Source: Chimonanthus salicifolius (Eukaryota > Streptophyta > Magnoliopsida > Laurales > Calycanthaceae). From it: 64,000 nucleotides of DNA. Shown here piece after piece: positions 34,188 to 45,112 of this stretch. The stretch lies in the NCBI GenBank assembly GCA_013350335.1, contig CM023537.1:48234111-48298110 (forward strand), read 5' to 3'. The notes below the pieces were generated by a model. It did no database searches. It saw nothing but the letters and a program-made list of their open reading frames with translations, and was not told the DNA's origin. Every line of letters begins with the position of its first letter. Within the stretch, counting starts at the first letter, position 1. A program made the translations under genes and the position numbers.

Positions 34188-34451
34188 GAAATGAACATAT
34201 ACTGCAGCTTCAGGTCTACACTATCATAACCCAATCTGGTTGAGTTCTCTTCGCAAAACTGAACTTTTACAATTTAAAAATCTGGTATCTGTACAATTCA
34301 GATGTTCATGTCAAGGCCACCAACTCGAGTTCCCCTCTGCCTTCTCCAATGCTCGTAATCAGTATCATCACTAGGCAATTCAAATAGACAGACAGAGCAA
34401 GTGTGCTGAATCCTCAGCCAAGGCAAAATGCACTCTCCATGATACAGCATA
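34188..34451 (-). pseudogene. Duplicated tail of the RING gene
   Basis: This ~264-bp block repeats 34452-34715, which is the 3' untranslated region and last ~120 bp of the RING gene. It encodes a partial RING on the minus strand ([26 protein letters not shown]) without the first zinc ligands, so it cannot fold as a RING. The other segmental copy also has it (62755-63015), so it predates the segmental duplication. Confidence 0.88.
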
Positions 34452-34594
34452 AAAAATGAAATGAACATATACTGCAGCATCAGGTCTACACTATCATAAT
34501 CCAAATTGGTTGAGTACTCTTTGCAAAACTGATTTTTTACAATTTGAAAATCCAGTGTCTGTACAGTTCAGATGCTCGTGTCAAGGCCACCAAC

Positions 34595-35473
34595 TCAAGT
34601 TCCCCTCTGCCTTCTCCAATGCTCGTAATCAGGATCATCAGTAGGCAATTCAAATCGACAGATAGGGCAAGTGTTCCGAATCCCCAGCCAAGACAAAATG
34701 CACTCTCCATGATAATGGTGGGTACATGGGAGGCACTTTGCTTCTTTCTCCAATGAAATCTCATCCTGACAAACTGCACAAATGCCAATCTTGAGGATGA
34801 CCGTCGGCAGATTCTGGACAACTGATTTTGCAGCTGGAAGGGTTCCCCTGATCGACTCGAAATCAATTGGAGCAATCTGTTCATCACCAGAAATGGTGTC
34901 AGGGGGATCAAATAATTCTACAAATTCGACAAAGTCATCGGCCTGATTCTGCTCAAAGAACTCATCTCGATTATCATCCCCTCCACTGTCATCAATAATC
35001 TCATCATAACAATAATCATCATCTTCAATCCCAAACCCTAACCCGAACCCCTGCTCCAAAAGATTAGTACCCACTTCGACATTCTCTTCAAAAAACTGAG
35101 AATCTGAGCTTCCAATGGGACTCAAATCCGGGTTGAAAAATTCGTCAATAAAAAACCCTTCAGAGTCATTGAAATCCATATACAATTCTGAATTCAAATT
35201 GGGCATTTGAGAATCTGAGCTGCCGATTGGATTCAAATCCGGGTTGTAAAATTCATTGATAAAAAAATGGGTTTGTAGGATGTTTTCATCGTTTACCTCA
35301 ACCCCGTTAGAGACATTGGGATACATATATGATTCTGAATCCAAATCGGACATTTGAGAATCTGAGCTTCCAATGGGATTCAAATCTGGGTTGTAAAATT
35401 CGTCCAAAAAAACATGGGTTTGTAAGATGTTTCCATCGTTTACCTCAACCCCATCAGAGAAACTGGGAGCCAT
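34595..35473 (-). CDS. RING-H2 E3 ubiquitin ligase-like protein
   Basis: An intact, intronless 292-residue ORF, ATG at 35471-35473, stop at 34595-34597. The C-terminus is a C3H2C3 RING: C232, C235, C250, H252, H255, C258, C269, C272, followed by FELPTDDPDYE, which is typical of plant CIP8/RING1-like ligases. The conserved Trp before the last Cys pair is present (SWLGI). RING-H2 domains recruit an E2 enzyme for ubiquitin transfer. The N-terminal half is acidic and repeated: DEFYNPDLNPIGSSDSQ-type units end near residues 40, 89 and 126. No signal peptide or membrane helix, so it is probably cytosolic or nuclear. The substrate is unknown. A CT-rich leader and TATA-like GATAAATATC lie upstream. 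The second copy at 63156-64000 is broken, so this is the only open copy seen here. Confidence 0.88.
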   Translation of the reverse strand: MAPSFSDGVEVNDGNILQTHVFLDEFYNPDLNPIGSSDSQMSDLDSESYMYPNVSNGVEVNDENILQTHFFINEFYNPDLNPIGSSDSQMPNLNSELYMDFNDSEGFFIDEFFNPDLSPIGSSDSQFFEENVEVGTNLLEQGFGLGFGIEDDDYCYDEIIDDSGGDDNRDEFFEQNQADDFVEFVELFDPPDTISGDEQIAPIDFESIRGTLPAAKSVVQNLPTVILKIGICAVCQDEISLEKEAKCLPCTHHYHGECILSWLGIRNTCPICRFELPTDDPDYEHWRRQRGT

Positions 35474-35487
35474 ATCCGTACCTGAAC

Positions 35488-35658
35488 CTATATAGGATTT
35501 TTGAAATTCTTGGATATCGAAATGGGTGGGGAGAAGTTTTTCCGAGTCAGAGTGACCATCATGGAGTCATTGACATCGATCAGACAATCGACGATCACGA
35601 AGTCGTCGGATTCTTCATCTTCAGACAGAGAGAGATTGAGGACGTCCGAAATTCCCAT
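35488..35658 (-). CDS. Possible uORF in RING gene leader (56 aa)
   Basis: ATG at 35656-35658, stop at 35488-35490, 14 bases before the RING ATG and in a different frame. It encodes an acidic start (SLSEDEESDDFVIVD) and a basic end. A short ORF so close upstream could lower translation of the main ORF. It could also be chance, since the leader is open in several frames. No homology recognised. Confidence 0.35.
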   Translation of the reverse strand: MGISDVLNLSLSEDEESDDFVIVDCLIDVNDSMMVTLTRKNFSPPISISKNFKNPI

Positions 35659-35659
35659 A

Positions 35660-35812
35660 TGTGTGCACCGAATTGCCAAGATTCAGAAAGCAACGGAATT
35701 CCAAGAAGTAGAAAGAGAAATACAGAGAGCGAAGCAAGAGAGAGAAAGGGAATGCAAGCAGGAGGCAGAGAGAGAGTATTCCCCTTCCAACGGTAGGGAG
35801 AGATATTTATCG
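35660..35812 (-). promoter_or_regulatory. Putative RING gene core promoter and CT-rich leader
   Basis: On the minus strand a TATA-like GATAAATATC (about 35801-35810) is followed ~30-50 bases on by CT-rich DNA (ACTCTCTCTCTGCC, then TTTCTCTCTC), a common plant initiation and 5'-leader pattern. The start site is inferred, not shown. Confidence 0.4.
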
Positions 35813-36879
35813 TGTAATTTGAATATCAAGAACCGTAACTCATTAACGCTTAATCTTGACTCTTTTTTATTTGAATAATATTTGTTACTTTATTATATTA
35901 ACTTTTTAAAAAATAAATTCATTTTAATATTTTAATTAATTATATTTAAAGAAACAAAATAGGCAATTGTTAGTAAATTCTATTTCAATTATCCATTTTA
36001 CTTAATTTAAAGTGCTAACGATAAATATTTTATAAAAGTATTTTATTTTAAATTATCATATATTTATACCTCACTATGTCACCCCTGATCTATTTATAAC
36101 ATATCTATAGAGACTCCCCATAGAAAATGTCCCAATATGGTTTTTCAAATTGAATATCGAAATCCCTTACTCATTTACACAATTGCGCATAATCATGAGT
36201 TTGTCACTCAATTTTGTTATCAATAACTTTATTATTTTATCAATTATACTACTTTTCTAAATAATTTAGTGAAAATGGATATTTTAATTATACATATAAA
36301 ATTTATTTAAATGTTTTTATTCATTTGATTGAATGAAATAAAATTGGCAATTGTTAATAAATTTTATTTCAACCATCTATTTTATCTATTTAATTGAGTA
36401 ATAGTAAAGTTTTATACTAAAATTTCATTTTAAATTCTTATATATATTTTTTTAATTTCATAAGGACACTAGACTCTATATTATTTATAAATATCATGTA
36501 ACCTAATTTGAATTATGAGAATTTCATAACTTAGTCATTTGAGTTTGATGTTGTGTGTTGTCTTTCCTTATTTATGACAACTGAAAAACAACTTATGTAA
36601 TTATGTTTTTAGGCAAATAGAGTCAACTTGCAGGCTCACTTGAGTTCTAACCATGTCAAAGAAGTAAACACTCAATTAAATATATTATAATAATATTTTT
36701 AAATTTTTAAGTCAAAAGTAAATATCGTCACATAAACGTTAATTATTATTATTAGTATATATTTATATATTATTAAAATTTGAAAATTTAATTATTTATC
36801 AAGTTTATCACATAATAAGGTTAAATATTGCAATATCCAAATTTAACCTATTTGTTAACATGACCTGGAATCATATTTT
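35813..36879. other. AT-rich intergenic DNA
   Basis: Very AT-rich, no gene, no element ends recognised. Confidence 0.5.
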
Positions 36880-37935
36880 AATGTCATTAATTGTTAAAAA
36901 AATATTTTTATTCTCAAATTAATTGAGTCATTTCTATTATAATATTTCAGAACTTTGTAAGTTGGATTTGTAGGCAACTTTACCTAGATTGACAACCCTA
37001 AGGTATGTTATATATTAAACAAAATCAGTTTTTTGGCTTTTAGGAAGAACAAAAAAATTCTGGACTCATTTTTATAAAATAATCTAGTCTTTTTTTATCT
37101 TTCAAGTAACATATAAATTTATTTTTCATAATTTTTTGATAAAACATTAGTTTATGTCACCTACGGTTTATGTTTTTTTTTTTTCGATATTTACATAATG
37201 ATTCTCTATTGGATTAAAAATATCAGTCCAATATTTAGATACCAACAAAAAAATTTCTCAACCTTTAGGTGAGGCAGATCACTCATTTACATAGAAATCA
37301 TCTAATTCTAAAATTAATAGTCATTAGATCTAAAAGAAAACAAAATTGAGTAGTTAGAACAATTTGATTTTAGTTGTTAATTTCAATTAAATATAAAAAA
37401 AGATTAGATGATTTTTATGCATGATTGATCAGGAGACCTCTTAAAATAGTGAAATACTCCATCTATGTTAAATTTATCTTCTTCTTTTTATAATAATATT
37501 TTGATAGCAGGAAATCAAACTATTTCTCTAAAATTTCAATCACATTGATGATTAATTTTAAATTTAAAAAATAATTTGAGCCTAAATTTGTGGATGAATC
37601 AAAATTTCAGCTAAAATTTTTTAAATCTAAATTTTAGATTGCTATAGAAATTTCAATATTCTAAAATTTCCATATATTTGTCAAAATGCATATCAATAGG
37701 TTTGTTAATGAAAACATTAGCTAAAAATAATTTTAAAAAGCCCTCACAATGCGCCAAGTGTTCCAGATACAATTCATTGGCAAGGGTAAAATAAGAAAAA
37801 ATGAAAGAAATTGAAGAGTATGATAGTCATAAATGAAAAATATTAAAGCAAGTGTATTAGAGCTTATTGTGCGTCCAATCCCAACTCGGTTTTATCACGA
37901 CCCACTCCTCGAGCTCGTAACAAAGAGGTATAAAG

Positions 37936-37987
<52 letters not shown>

Positions 37988-39060
37988 GAGGACAACATCA
38001 AATCATACAACACATCAAGACCACATATGATTATTGTAATTCCAAAATTACATAACATTGTTCTTGTGCCCTGCACGACACAACTTCACAAAATACAAAA
38101 TAAGTCTTTGAACGTGGAAAAGGAGTTGAGATCCAAGCTCATGGCCCTTACCCGTGTCCCTGGAGTCCGTAGGATCCCACCTCCATACCTCTTCCTACAT
38201 CTGTGAGGGGTTAGTCTACAGTAGAAATTAAGACATTCCATAACAAAACTACTCCAACGTGAAAAAGTAATAAGTTATGGGATAAGAAAAAATTAGTTAT
38301 CACATGGGTGAATTGACATTTTAGTTAATACAGAAAGGTTACAACTCCTAGCCATCACGACTCCACTTTCGTGGTCGGCTTAATACTCCGCACCGCTACT
38401 CCCACTTCATAGCGGAGGTTCACTTCTCGTGCATACTCATATGGTCGTCACCTCCTGCCATCGCCCCATGCATCAAAATTTGGCCATTGATGATGACAAA
38501 GGAGAGGTGACCTCATTTTTCGCTGAATCCATTGGAATATTGGAATCTAATGGAGAGCTACTACCGGTTTCGCCTCCCCTCCAAAATAATCGGGTACCTC
38601 ATGTTCATTTTTTTAACTTTTTCTTGAATAAAACAAATTAAAATATTGAAAACGTTCGAGTTTTTTTAATTTCTGGAATTTAAAATTTTAAAATATCGGC
38701 CGATATCATGACCAATATTGGCTCGATATGGATAAATATCAGCCTGGGTCCATAGATGACATCAAGCTTTTTAAAAAAACAGATATCTATGATTATCAGC
38801 TGATATTTGATCGATATATCGTATCGGCCGAGATATATCAGATTATAAAAACCCGATATATATTGTATCGGCCAATATATAAATATATCTATTGAAAAGT
38901 AACGTGTTATATTAAAAAAGAGAAGAATGTACAGGTAAGGATGACTCAGAGGCCACCCTTTAGAACAAAACAACCCTCCCAGCACACCAGTTACAGATTC
39001 TATTGATAGAGATACCCCATGTCTAGCCAGTACTATCAGAAGACAGTTTTAACCCTGCTC
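36880..39060. repeat. Repeat R, copy B
   Basis: Matches copy C from TTATTCTCAAATTAATTGAG onward and copy A from about 37300. It has no TRIM at 37817 and no TIR element at 38486, so it serves as an empty site for both. A (TA)n tract is at 37937-37975. It carries no gene. Confidence 0.8.
37937..37975. repeat. (TA)n microsatellite
   Basis: Pure alternating TA followed by (CA)5, at the place where copy A has its long CA tract. Confidence 0.97.
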
Positions 39061-39119
39061 ATTTCAACATCACTCTTAATCATTTTTTTTGAGTGTTTGT
39101 TATTCCACAGTTTTCCACA

Positions 39120-39640
39120 CATATATTCAAAAAAAATTATAAGTATGAAGGATTATGAAAGCATACTTCACAAAGAATTTTTTTTAAAGAATTTGTTCTT
39201 ATCAAACATGAATGGATGTCATTTTCTAACACAAGAAAAAACACCTGTGTTGAAGAATGTCATTTAGTATAGATTATGTATGAATAAAGATAATATACGA
39301 GAATAAGCTTTTTTAGAATAAAAATAATATCACCTTTTTAAAGGGTCTAAATGAAAAAAAAAAATATAAGAATCAAAGTCATTTTTAATTAAGTTTTTTA
39401 AGGATATTAAATTTTACGAAATACATTTATTTTCTCATAATCATTTCTATTTTTAATGATTCTTTATCATTCAAAATATCAAACATTTTAGTATAAGATA
39501 TAAAAGGGTCATCAGAAGAAACTATGAGAAGGGAAATTCATAATAGACTTAGATTAATTGGATAGGAAAAGGATATAATAATTAGAGAAAATGGAAAAAA
39601 TATAACATTTTTATAATGTTGACAAGAATCATATTCTAAT
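39120..39640. repeat. Third partial copy of 29670-30200
   Basis: Shares AAGGATTATGAAAGCATACTT, ATGAATGGATGTCATTTTCT and the following ~450 bases with 29670-30200 and 56505-57030. It sits between repeat R copies B and C. Confidence 0.85.
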
Positions 39641-39659
39641 GTCTACGACTACTTATTAA

Positions 39660-41555
39660 TTCTTAATAAATTATGTTTATTCTCAAATTAATTGAGTCAT
39701 TTCTATTATAATATTTTAAAACTTTGTAAGTTGGATTTGTAGGCAACTTTACCTAGACTTGACAACCCTAAGGTAAGTTATATATTAAACAAAATCATTT
39801 TTATGGCTTTTAGGAAGAACAAAAAAATCTCAGTTGGAATCATTTTTATAAAATAATCTAGTTTTTTTTATTTTTCAAATAATATAATAAAATTGATTTC
39901 ATAATTTTTTGACAAAACATTTATGTCACCTACAGTTTATGTTTTTTTTTTTCGATATTTACATAATGATTCTCTTTTGGTTTAAAAATATCAGTCCAAT
40001 ATTTAGATACCAACAAAAAAAATTCTCAACCTTTAGGTGACTCAGATCACTCATTTACTTAGAAATCATCTAATTTTATAATTAATAGTCATTAGATCTA
40101 AAAGAAAATAAAATTGAGTACTTAGACCAATTTGATTTTAGGTGTTAATTTTAATTAAATATAAAAAAAGGTTAGATGCTTTTTATACATGACTGATGAG
40201 GAGGCCTTCTTAAAATAGTGAAATAATCCAAGAAATCAAACTATTTCTCTAAAATTTCAATCACGTTGACGATTAATTTTAAATTTTAAAAATAATTTGA
40301 GCCTAAATTTGTGGAATGAGTCAAAATTTCAACTAAAATTTTAAAATCTATACTTTAGCTTGCTATAGAAATTTCAATATTCTAAAATTTCCATATATTT
40401 GTCAAAATGCATATCAATGGGTTTGTTAATGAAAACATTAGCTAAAAATAATTTTTAAAAGCCCTCACATTGCTTCAAGTGTTCTAGATACAATTCATTG
40501 GCAAGGGTAAAATGAGAAAAAATGAAAGAAATTGAAGAGTATTATAATCATAAATGAAAATTATTAAAGCAAGTGTTATCAGACTGCATTAGTTGGTATC
40601 AGAGCTTATTGTGCATCCAATCCTAACTAGGGTTTTGTCACGACCCGCTCCTTGAGCTCGTGACAAAGAGGTATAAAGTTTATATATATACATACATACA
40701 TACAGGAGGGCAACACATCAAGACCATACATGATTATTATAATCCCAGAATTACATAACATTGTTCTCGTGCCCTGCAAATACAAAATAAGAGTCTTCGA
40801 ATGTGGAAAAGGAGTTGAGGTCCAAGCTCATGCCCTTACCCACGTCCCCGGGGTCCATAGGACCCCACCTCCATGCCCCTTCCTGCATCTGTGAGGGGTT
40901 AGTCTACAGTGGCAATTAAGACATTCCATAATAAGACGACTCCAACATGAAATAGTAATATGTTATGGGATAAGAAAAAAATTAGTCATCACATGGGTGA
41001 ATTGTCATTTTAGTTAATACAGAAAGGTTACCACTCCTAGCCATCACGACTCCACTTTCATGGCCGACTTAATACAACCCACCACTACTGCCACTTCATA
41101 GCGAAGGTTCACTTCTCGTGCATACTCCTATGGTTGTCACCTCCTGCAAATCGCCCCATGCATCGAGATTTGGCCATTGCTCCTACTTCATGGCCGCCAC
41201 TACTCCCACTTCGTGGCTAATGCACCCTTGTTATAATTGACATACAAGAGAACTCCATGTTTCAAAGCAAGAAGATTCACCATATCATTACAATTGTCAC
41301 TCATCATCCACACACTACATAATTCAAAAGCACAAACATACATCCCCACATTTCCCACTAATTCCAAGCCCTTGGATCTTACACATAATTGCATTTACTC
41401 CTATCTCCAATTTTTATTTCACCAACACATCCCCACTTTTTATTTCACCAACACATCAACACTTAGATATACATTAATAGCTGAAGCACACAATTGCCAT
41501 AATACATAGGTATACACCCTCAATATTGACATCCAGAGCGCAACTATATAATTCA
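39660..41555. repeat. Repeat R, copy C
   Basis: In tandem with copy B. It lacks the TRIM at 40543 (GAAGAGTATTATAATC continuous). It contains a primer-like TGGTATCAGAGC at about 40597 and a CATA tract at 40690. Copy C shares ATAATTGACATACAAGA with copy A. It is interrupted at its right end by the solo LTR at 41556. Confidence 0.8.
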
Positions 41556-44113
41556 TGTAATGACCCGACTCGATATTTCGGGGTTTTAGGCAGTTTTGTG
41601 GATCTCCGAGTTGTACTTTGCGCTTTGGTAGCATTAGGGGTGGTGTGGGCCCCAATGTGCTTGATTTCGAGTTCGGGAACTCGAATGGTTTTTTGATAAT
41701 TTTTCTAATTTCAGTGTACTATGTCATGAAAAATATTTACAATCACACACTTTCTCGCTCGACGTTCTACATTCGAGATTTTTACGTGTTCTCAATTTTA
41801 ATGTGTTTTTTTTTCTTTTCTTTCCTTGAAAAAAAAAAAAGGATTTAAAATACTTAAACCCTTATCCCTTCTCTAAAACCCTAGGCAACCCAACCCTCTT
41901 AAATCCCCTCATTTGTTGCACTGTAGCGATTTGCTACAGTGCTGCCGCAACCCTTTCCCCTCTTTCATCTCTTCCCTATTCGGATCTCCCTCATTCTCGA
42001 AAACCCTAGGAAAGAGCCCTTCCTCCAACAGCCACCGTACCCCCCTTTTTCCTTTTCACTTCAGATCTCTCCCTCTCTCTCTCTCTCGCTTCTATTCTCT
42101 TCTCCTTCTTCCACTCAGTCACCTTGAGCGGCCGTTGCCAATCCCTGCTCCAATCGGTCGAAGCCAACCATCCCCACCGCTTGAGATTTGTCAATCTCTG
42201 CCTCCCTTCGCCAACCCTACCAATCCCAGGTAATCTTCATCTTCCCCTTCTTTTCCCCCCTCTTCTACTTTTCCCGGTTTTCTCTGTTTTACTGGACTTT
42301 CGTTAAACTTCCGTGATTTTCGGGATTTTCCTCTTTTTCCCTAATTTTACTCTATTTTTTCTAGATTTCTTTGATTTCCCTTTCTTCCCCCTTTCTCCCG
42401 ACTCAGTTGGGCAACTGAGTCGGCTCGGCTGAGTCCCCAAATGGACTCAGTTTGAGCTCTTAATGTTAACCCAGTCTTGGTCTCGGCCCAGCCCAGTTTG
42501 GCCAGGCCTAGACCCAATCCGATCCAGTCTTGGGTTTGGCTTAGCCAGACATGGTCCAACCAGCCAGATTTGATCCAGCCCAGCCCGGCCCGTTTTCAGG
42601 CCCTACCCAGTATTAGGCCCATTTTCAGTTTGGTCTCGTTCTAACACGTTTTACCTTATTTGCTTATTCGCTCTTCCTTGTTTCAATAGATCGAGCTCCC
42701 TTCTACCAATCAAGCCGCCTACTCGTTTCGGTTTTAGACTCCACACACTCTGTAAGGGGACTTATCATTGTTTTAGCATGCATTTGCATATATTAAACAG
42801 TTATCTCTGGACATGGAGTGACGGGGGGTGACCCTCTATTTATTTAGCCACTCGGTAAGGGAAAACTGTTATAATAAATACGTGGCAGAGGGTCTGCTCC
42901 GGGTACTCCAGTCAACTATATGCTTTGTAGAGAACTTCAATTGGACAATTGGAATTGAATGTGATACTTGGAAAATTGATGGTGATACTTTGAATGCTTA
43001 TTCGTTAGATGTTATTGGAATCGCATGGAACATAGACACGCGTGACTAAATAACCCATTATAAGCTCTTGACTCACACGATGAAATATATGGTTGATTCT
43101 GAGTTAGTTGCATTAGAATATAGTTTACCGTTGTATACGATCATGGCATCATGTGTATGTCTTGGAGATGTTGTTTACATGAGTATATGTTTATGATGAT
43201 AATGATGGTTTGGGTATTGGGATGACTTCCCCGTTACGCTCCGGCAGTCGAGACCCCCATAAGAGATCCGAGTTTCTCTGTTGCGTTCCGGCGGTTGAGG
43301 TGTCTGCCCCCTTGAGATTGGCTTCCCCGTTATGCTCCGGTGGGCAAAACCCCCGTAGGGGATGCGGGTTACCCAGTTGCATTCCGGCGGTTGAGGCGAT
43401 TGTGTATCATACAGTCTCCCATTTATTTTGGTAGGAAGATCAGGGTTGTTGGAGGACAGTTGTTAGCTATGGAGATTATGTCTCTGATTGGTCGGTGGGA
43501 CCATTGGTTAATTGTGTAGTTGAGTACTCTCATACGTAAACATTCATTCTATTATGATGTCCGTTTTTCTTTTCTATACATGTGATACATATATATGTCG
43601 TTGATGTATGATATGGTTATTCCCTTTACTGGACTAGTTAGCTCACCTCTTACTCTCCAGGAGTTTGTTGGAGGACCCGAGGTAGGCCACCGAGATGATG
43701 TCGAGGACTGGTTGGTGGATTATTGGTTGGTGGTGCAGTTGGATTTCATATATTATTATGATATTTTTGCATTCATACATATGATATCTATTTATATTGC
43801 TAACATGTGATATGCATTATCTCTTCACTAAGCCGGTTAACTCACCACTTACCTTTCAGGTGCCCGATTGCGAAGGGACTGGGCAGGGCCCCTTGAGCAG
43901 GCGCTCGTAGAGGAGCAGTGGTTAGACATTTTATAATTACGTTGTTCTTAGTTGAGAAACCTTGTTTTATATGACCCCTCTATGTATGTTGTTTGATTTC
44001 GAATGATGTATAACTGTGTTCGAATAATCTGTGATGGTTTCATGTTATATTGGTATGTTGAACCTTGCAAGTTTTTGAGCGGGAGGTAGTTGTCCCGTTT
44101 TAAAAAAACAAAA

Positions 44114-44170
<57 letters not shown>

Positions 44171-44242
44171 CGTTACCTATTCCTTTGTGATCTTTTGAGA
44201 TATTTCGAAGATAACGTGCCCGTAGCGGGACAGGACGTTACA
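41556..44242 (+). mobile_element. Solo LTR, 2.69 kb
   Basis: TGTAATGACCCGACTCG...GGACAGGACGTTACA with a perfect 5-bp target duplication ATTCA (41551-41555, 44243-44247) and no internal region, as left by recombination between two LTRs. Inside: a CT-rich leader-like tract (42060-42120), a GA/GGCCCAG-rich tract (42470-42610), about three diverged ~85-bp units of the CCCCGTTACGCTCCGG type (43226-43410) and an (AT)n tract (44121-44168). The style fits long gypsy LTRs. ORFs inside are not genes. Confidence 0.93.
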
Positions 44243-44784
44243 ATTCAAACATCAACATAGAGTGAAACCCTCACCTGGTGTTTCGGGTGGCTGGATTCCC
44301 CAACCATCCGCTACGTGCCTGCTTTAGGTGGGTTGGATACCATCAACACCAATTAATTCAATTTAGACTTGATTTACAACATTCTCAAACAAAACCCCAA
44401 AATTCTAGACCCCCAAGAAAGGGTTTTGACCCCACAACCCCATTCTCCCTCTCTTTCTCCTACTAACCAACCATCCATTCATTAATGGAGACCACCCACA
44501 ATTCCCCTCCTCCACTTAGACACAAGTTTTCCCAAAAAAACCCCACATGCACAACTCCATGCACAACGCAAATCTAGAGTTTAGAGGAGCCTTACCTTGA
44601 AAGGGAAGAAATCCCAATCTTAATGGGGTTTGGAAGTGCTTCTCCCTTCTCAAATCTAGCATGTACCAAGAGAGGCCGAGTGGAGGGGCAGTTGGGGACT
44701 CCTCAGACCATTGCTGGACTCAAACCAAAGAGGGGAAAATTACCTCCCAGATCTGTTTGGGGTTTAAATACCCCATTCAGGTTC
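44243..44784. other. Unassigned repeat-like DNA
   Basis: No gene. TTCGGGTGGCTGG and TTACCTTGAAAGG (a donor-like site on the minus strand) recall LTR leaders in reverse, but no ends were found. Confidence 0.3.
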
Positions 44785-44940
44785 CGTGATGTCGAACTTT
44801 CGATATTTAAGCCCCCTCTTCCTTGTGTCAGGCCTTTTGGGCTTGGTTTGGTGGGCCAAACCCAGAAACAAAACCGTACGGGCAGAGTAGGCCCAAATCA
44901 GACAACATCACACTTGGGAAGTCAGATCAGGGTCGTTACA
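44785..44940 (+). mobile_element. TRIM LTR remnant
   Basis: The right half of a TRIM-2-like LTR: GTCAGGCCTTTTGGGCTTGG, AACAAAACCGTACGGGC, ACAACATCACACTTGG and the end GGTCGTTACA at 44940. The left half and second LTR are not seen. Confidence 0.6.
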
Positions 44941-44949
44941 GGTTGGGCT

Positions 44950-45112
44950 ACATGAGAGTTGGTATAAGAAAATGTCTCCATTAACACCTGTGGTTGGTAC
45001 AACACTGTTTTCATTGTGCACTCTAAATTCTTGATTATATTTTGCAAGTTGTGGAGACAATGTTTCAGTAATATTACCTTGTTCATCCCAATCTTCAATG
45101 GCTGGAAGGTAT
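44950..45112 (-). other. Open 55-codon island of unknown origin
   Basis: Between the TRIM remnant and LTR-B, the minus strand reads without stops (LPAIEDWDEQGNITETLSPQ near its start, VVPTTGVNGDIFLYQL later). It is preceded by acceptor-like TACCTTCCAG. The composition looks like real protein, unlike the surroundings. It may be a captured host exon or part of an unrecognised element; I cannot name it. Confidence 0.35.

Larger units (their letters stand above)
28808..35473. repeat. Direct segmental duplication, left copy
   Basis: Matches 55644-64000 in the same orientation, from AGGAACC(A)ACAAAATGAA to the RING gene start codon. It certainly extends further on the left copy, but the right copy is cut by the window end. 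Shared contents are the TIR element, the atpI fragment site, LINE remnants and the RING gene with its duplicated tail. A third partial copy of 29670-30200 occurs at 39120-39640. Indels separate the two copies, including ~1.35 kb present only at 60490-61820. Confidence 0.9.

Noticed and set aside
35501..35878. 125-codon plus-strand ORF with Arg/Glu-rich sequence
   Set aside because: It lies antisense to the promoter and CT-rich leader of the RING gene; its RERE stretches come from the GA-rich strand.
41913..42559. Overlapping ORFs rich in Pro, Ser, Leu or Arg
   Set aside because: They fall in the CT-rich leader and low-complexity part of a solo LTR.
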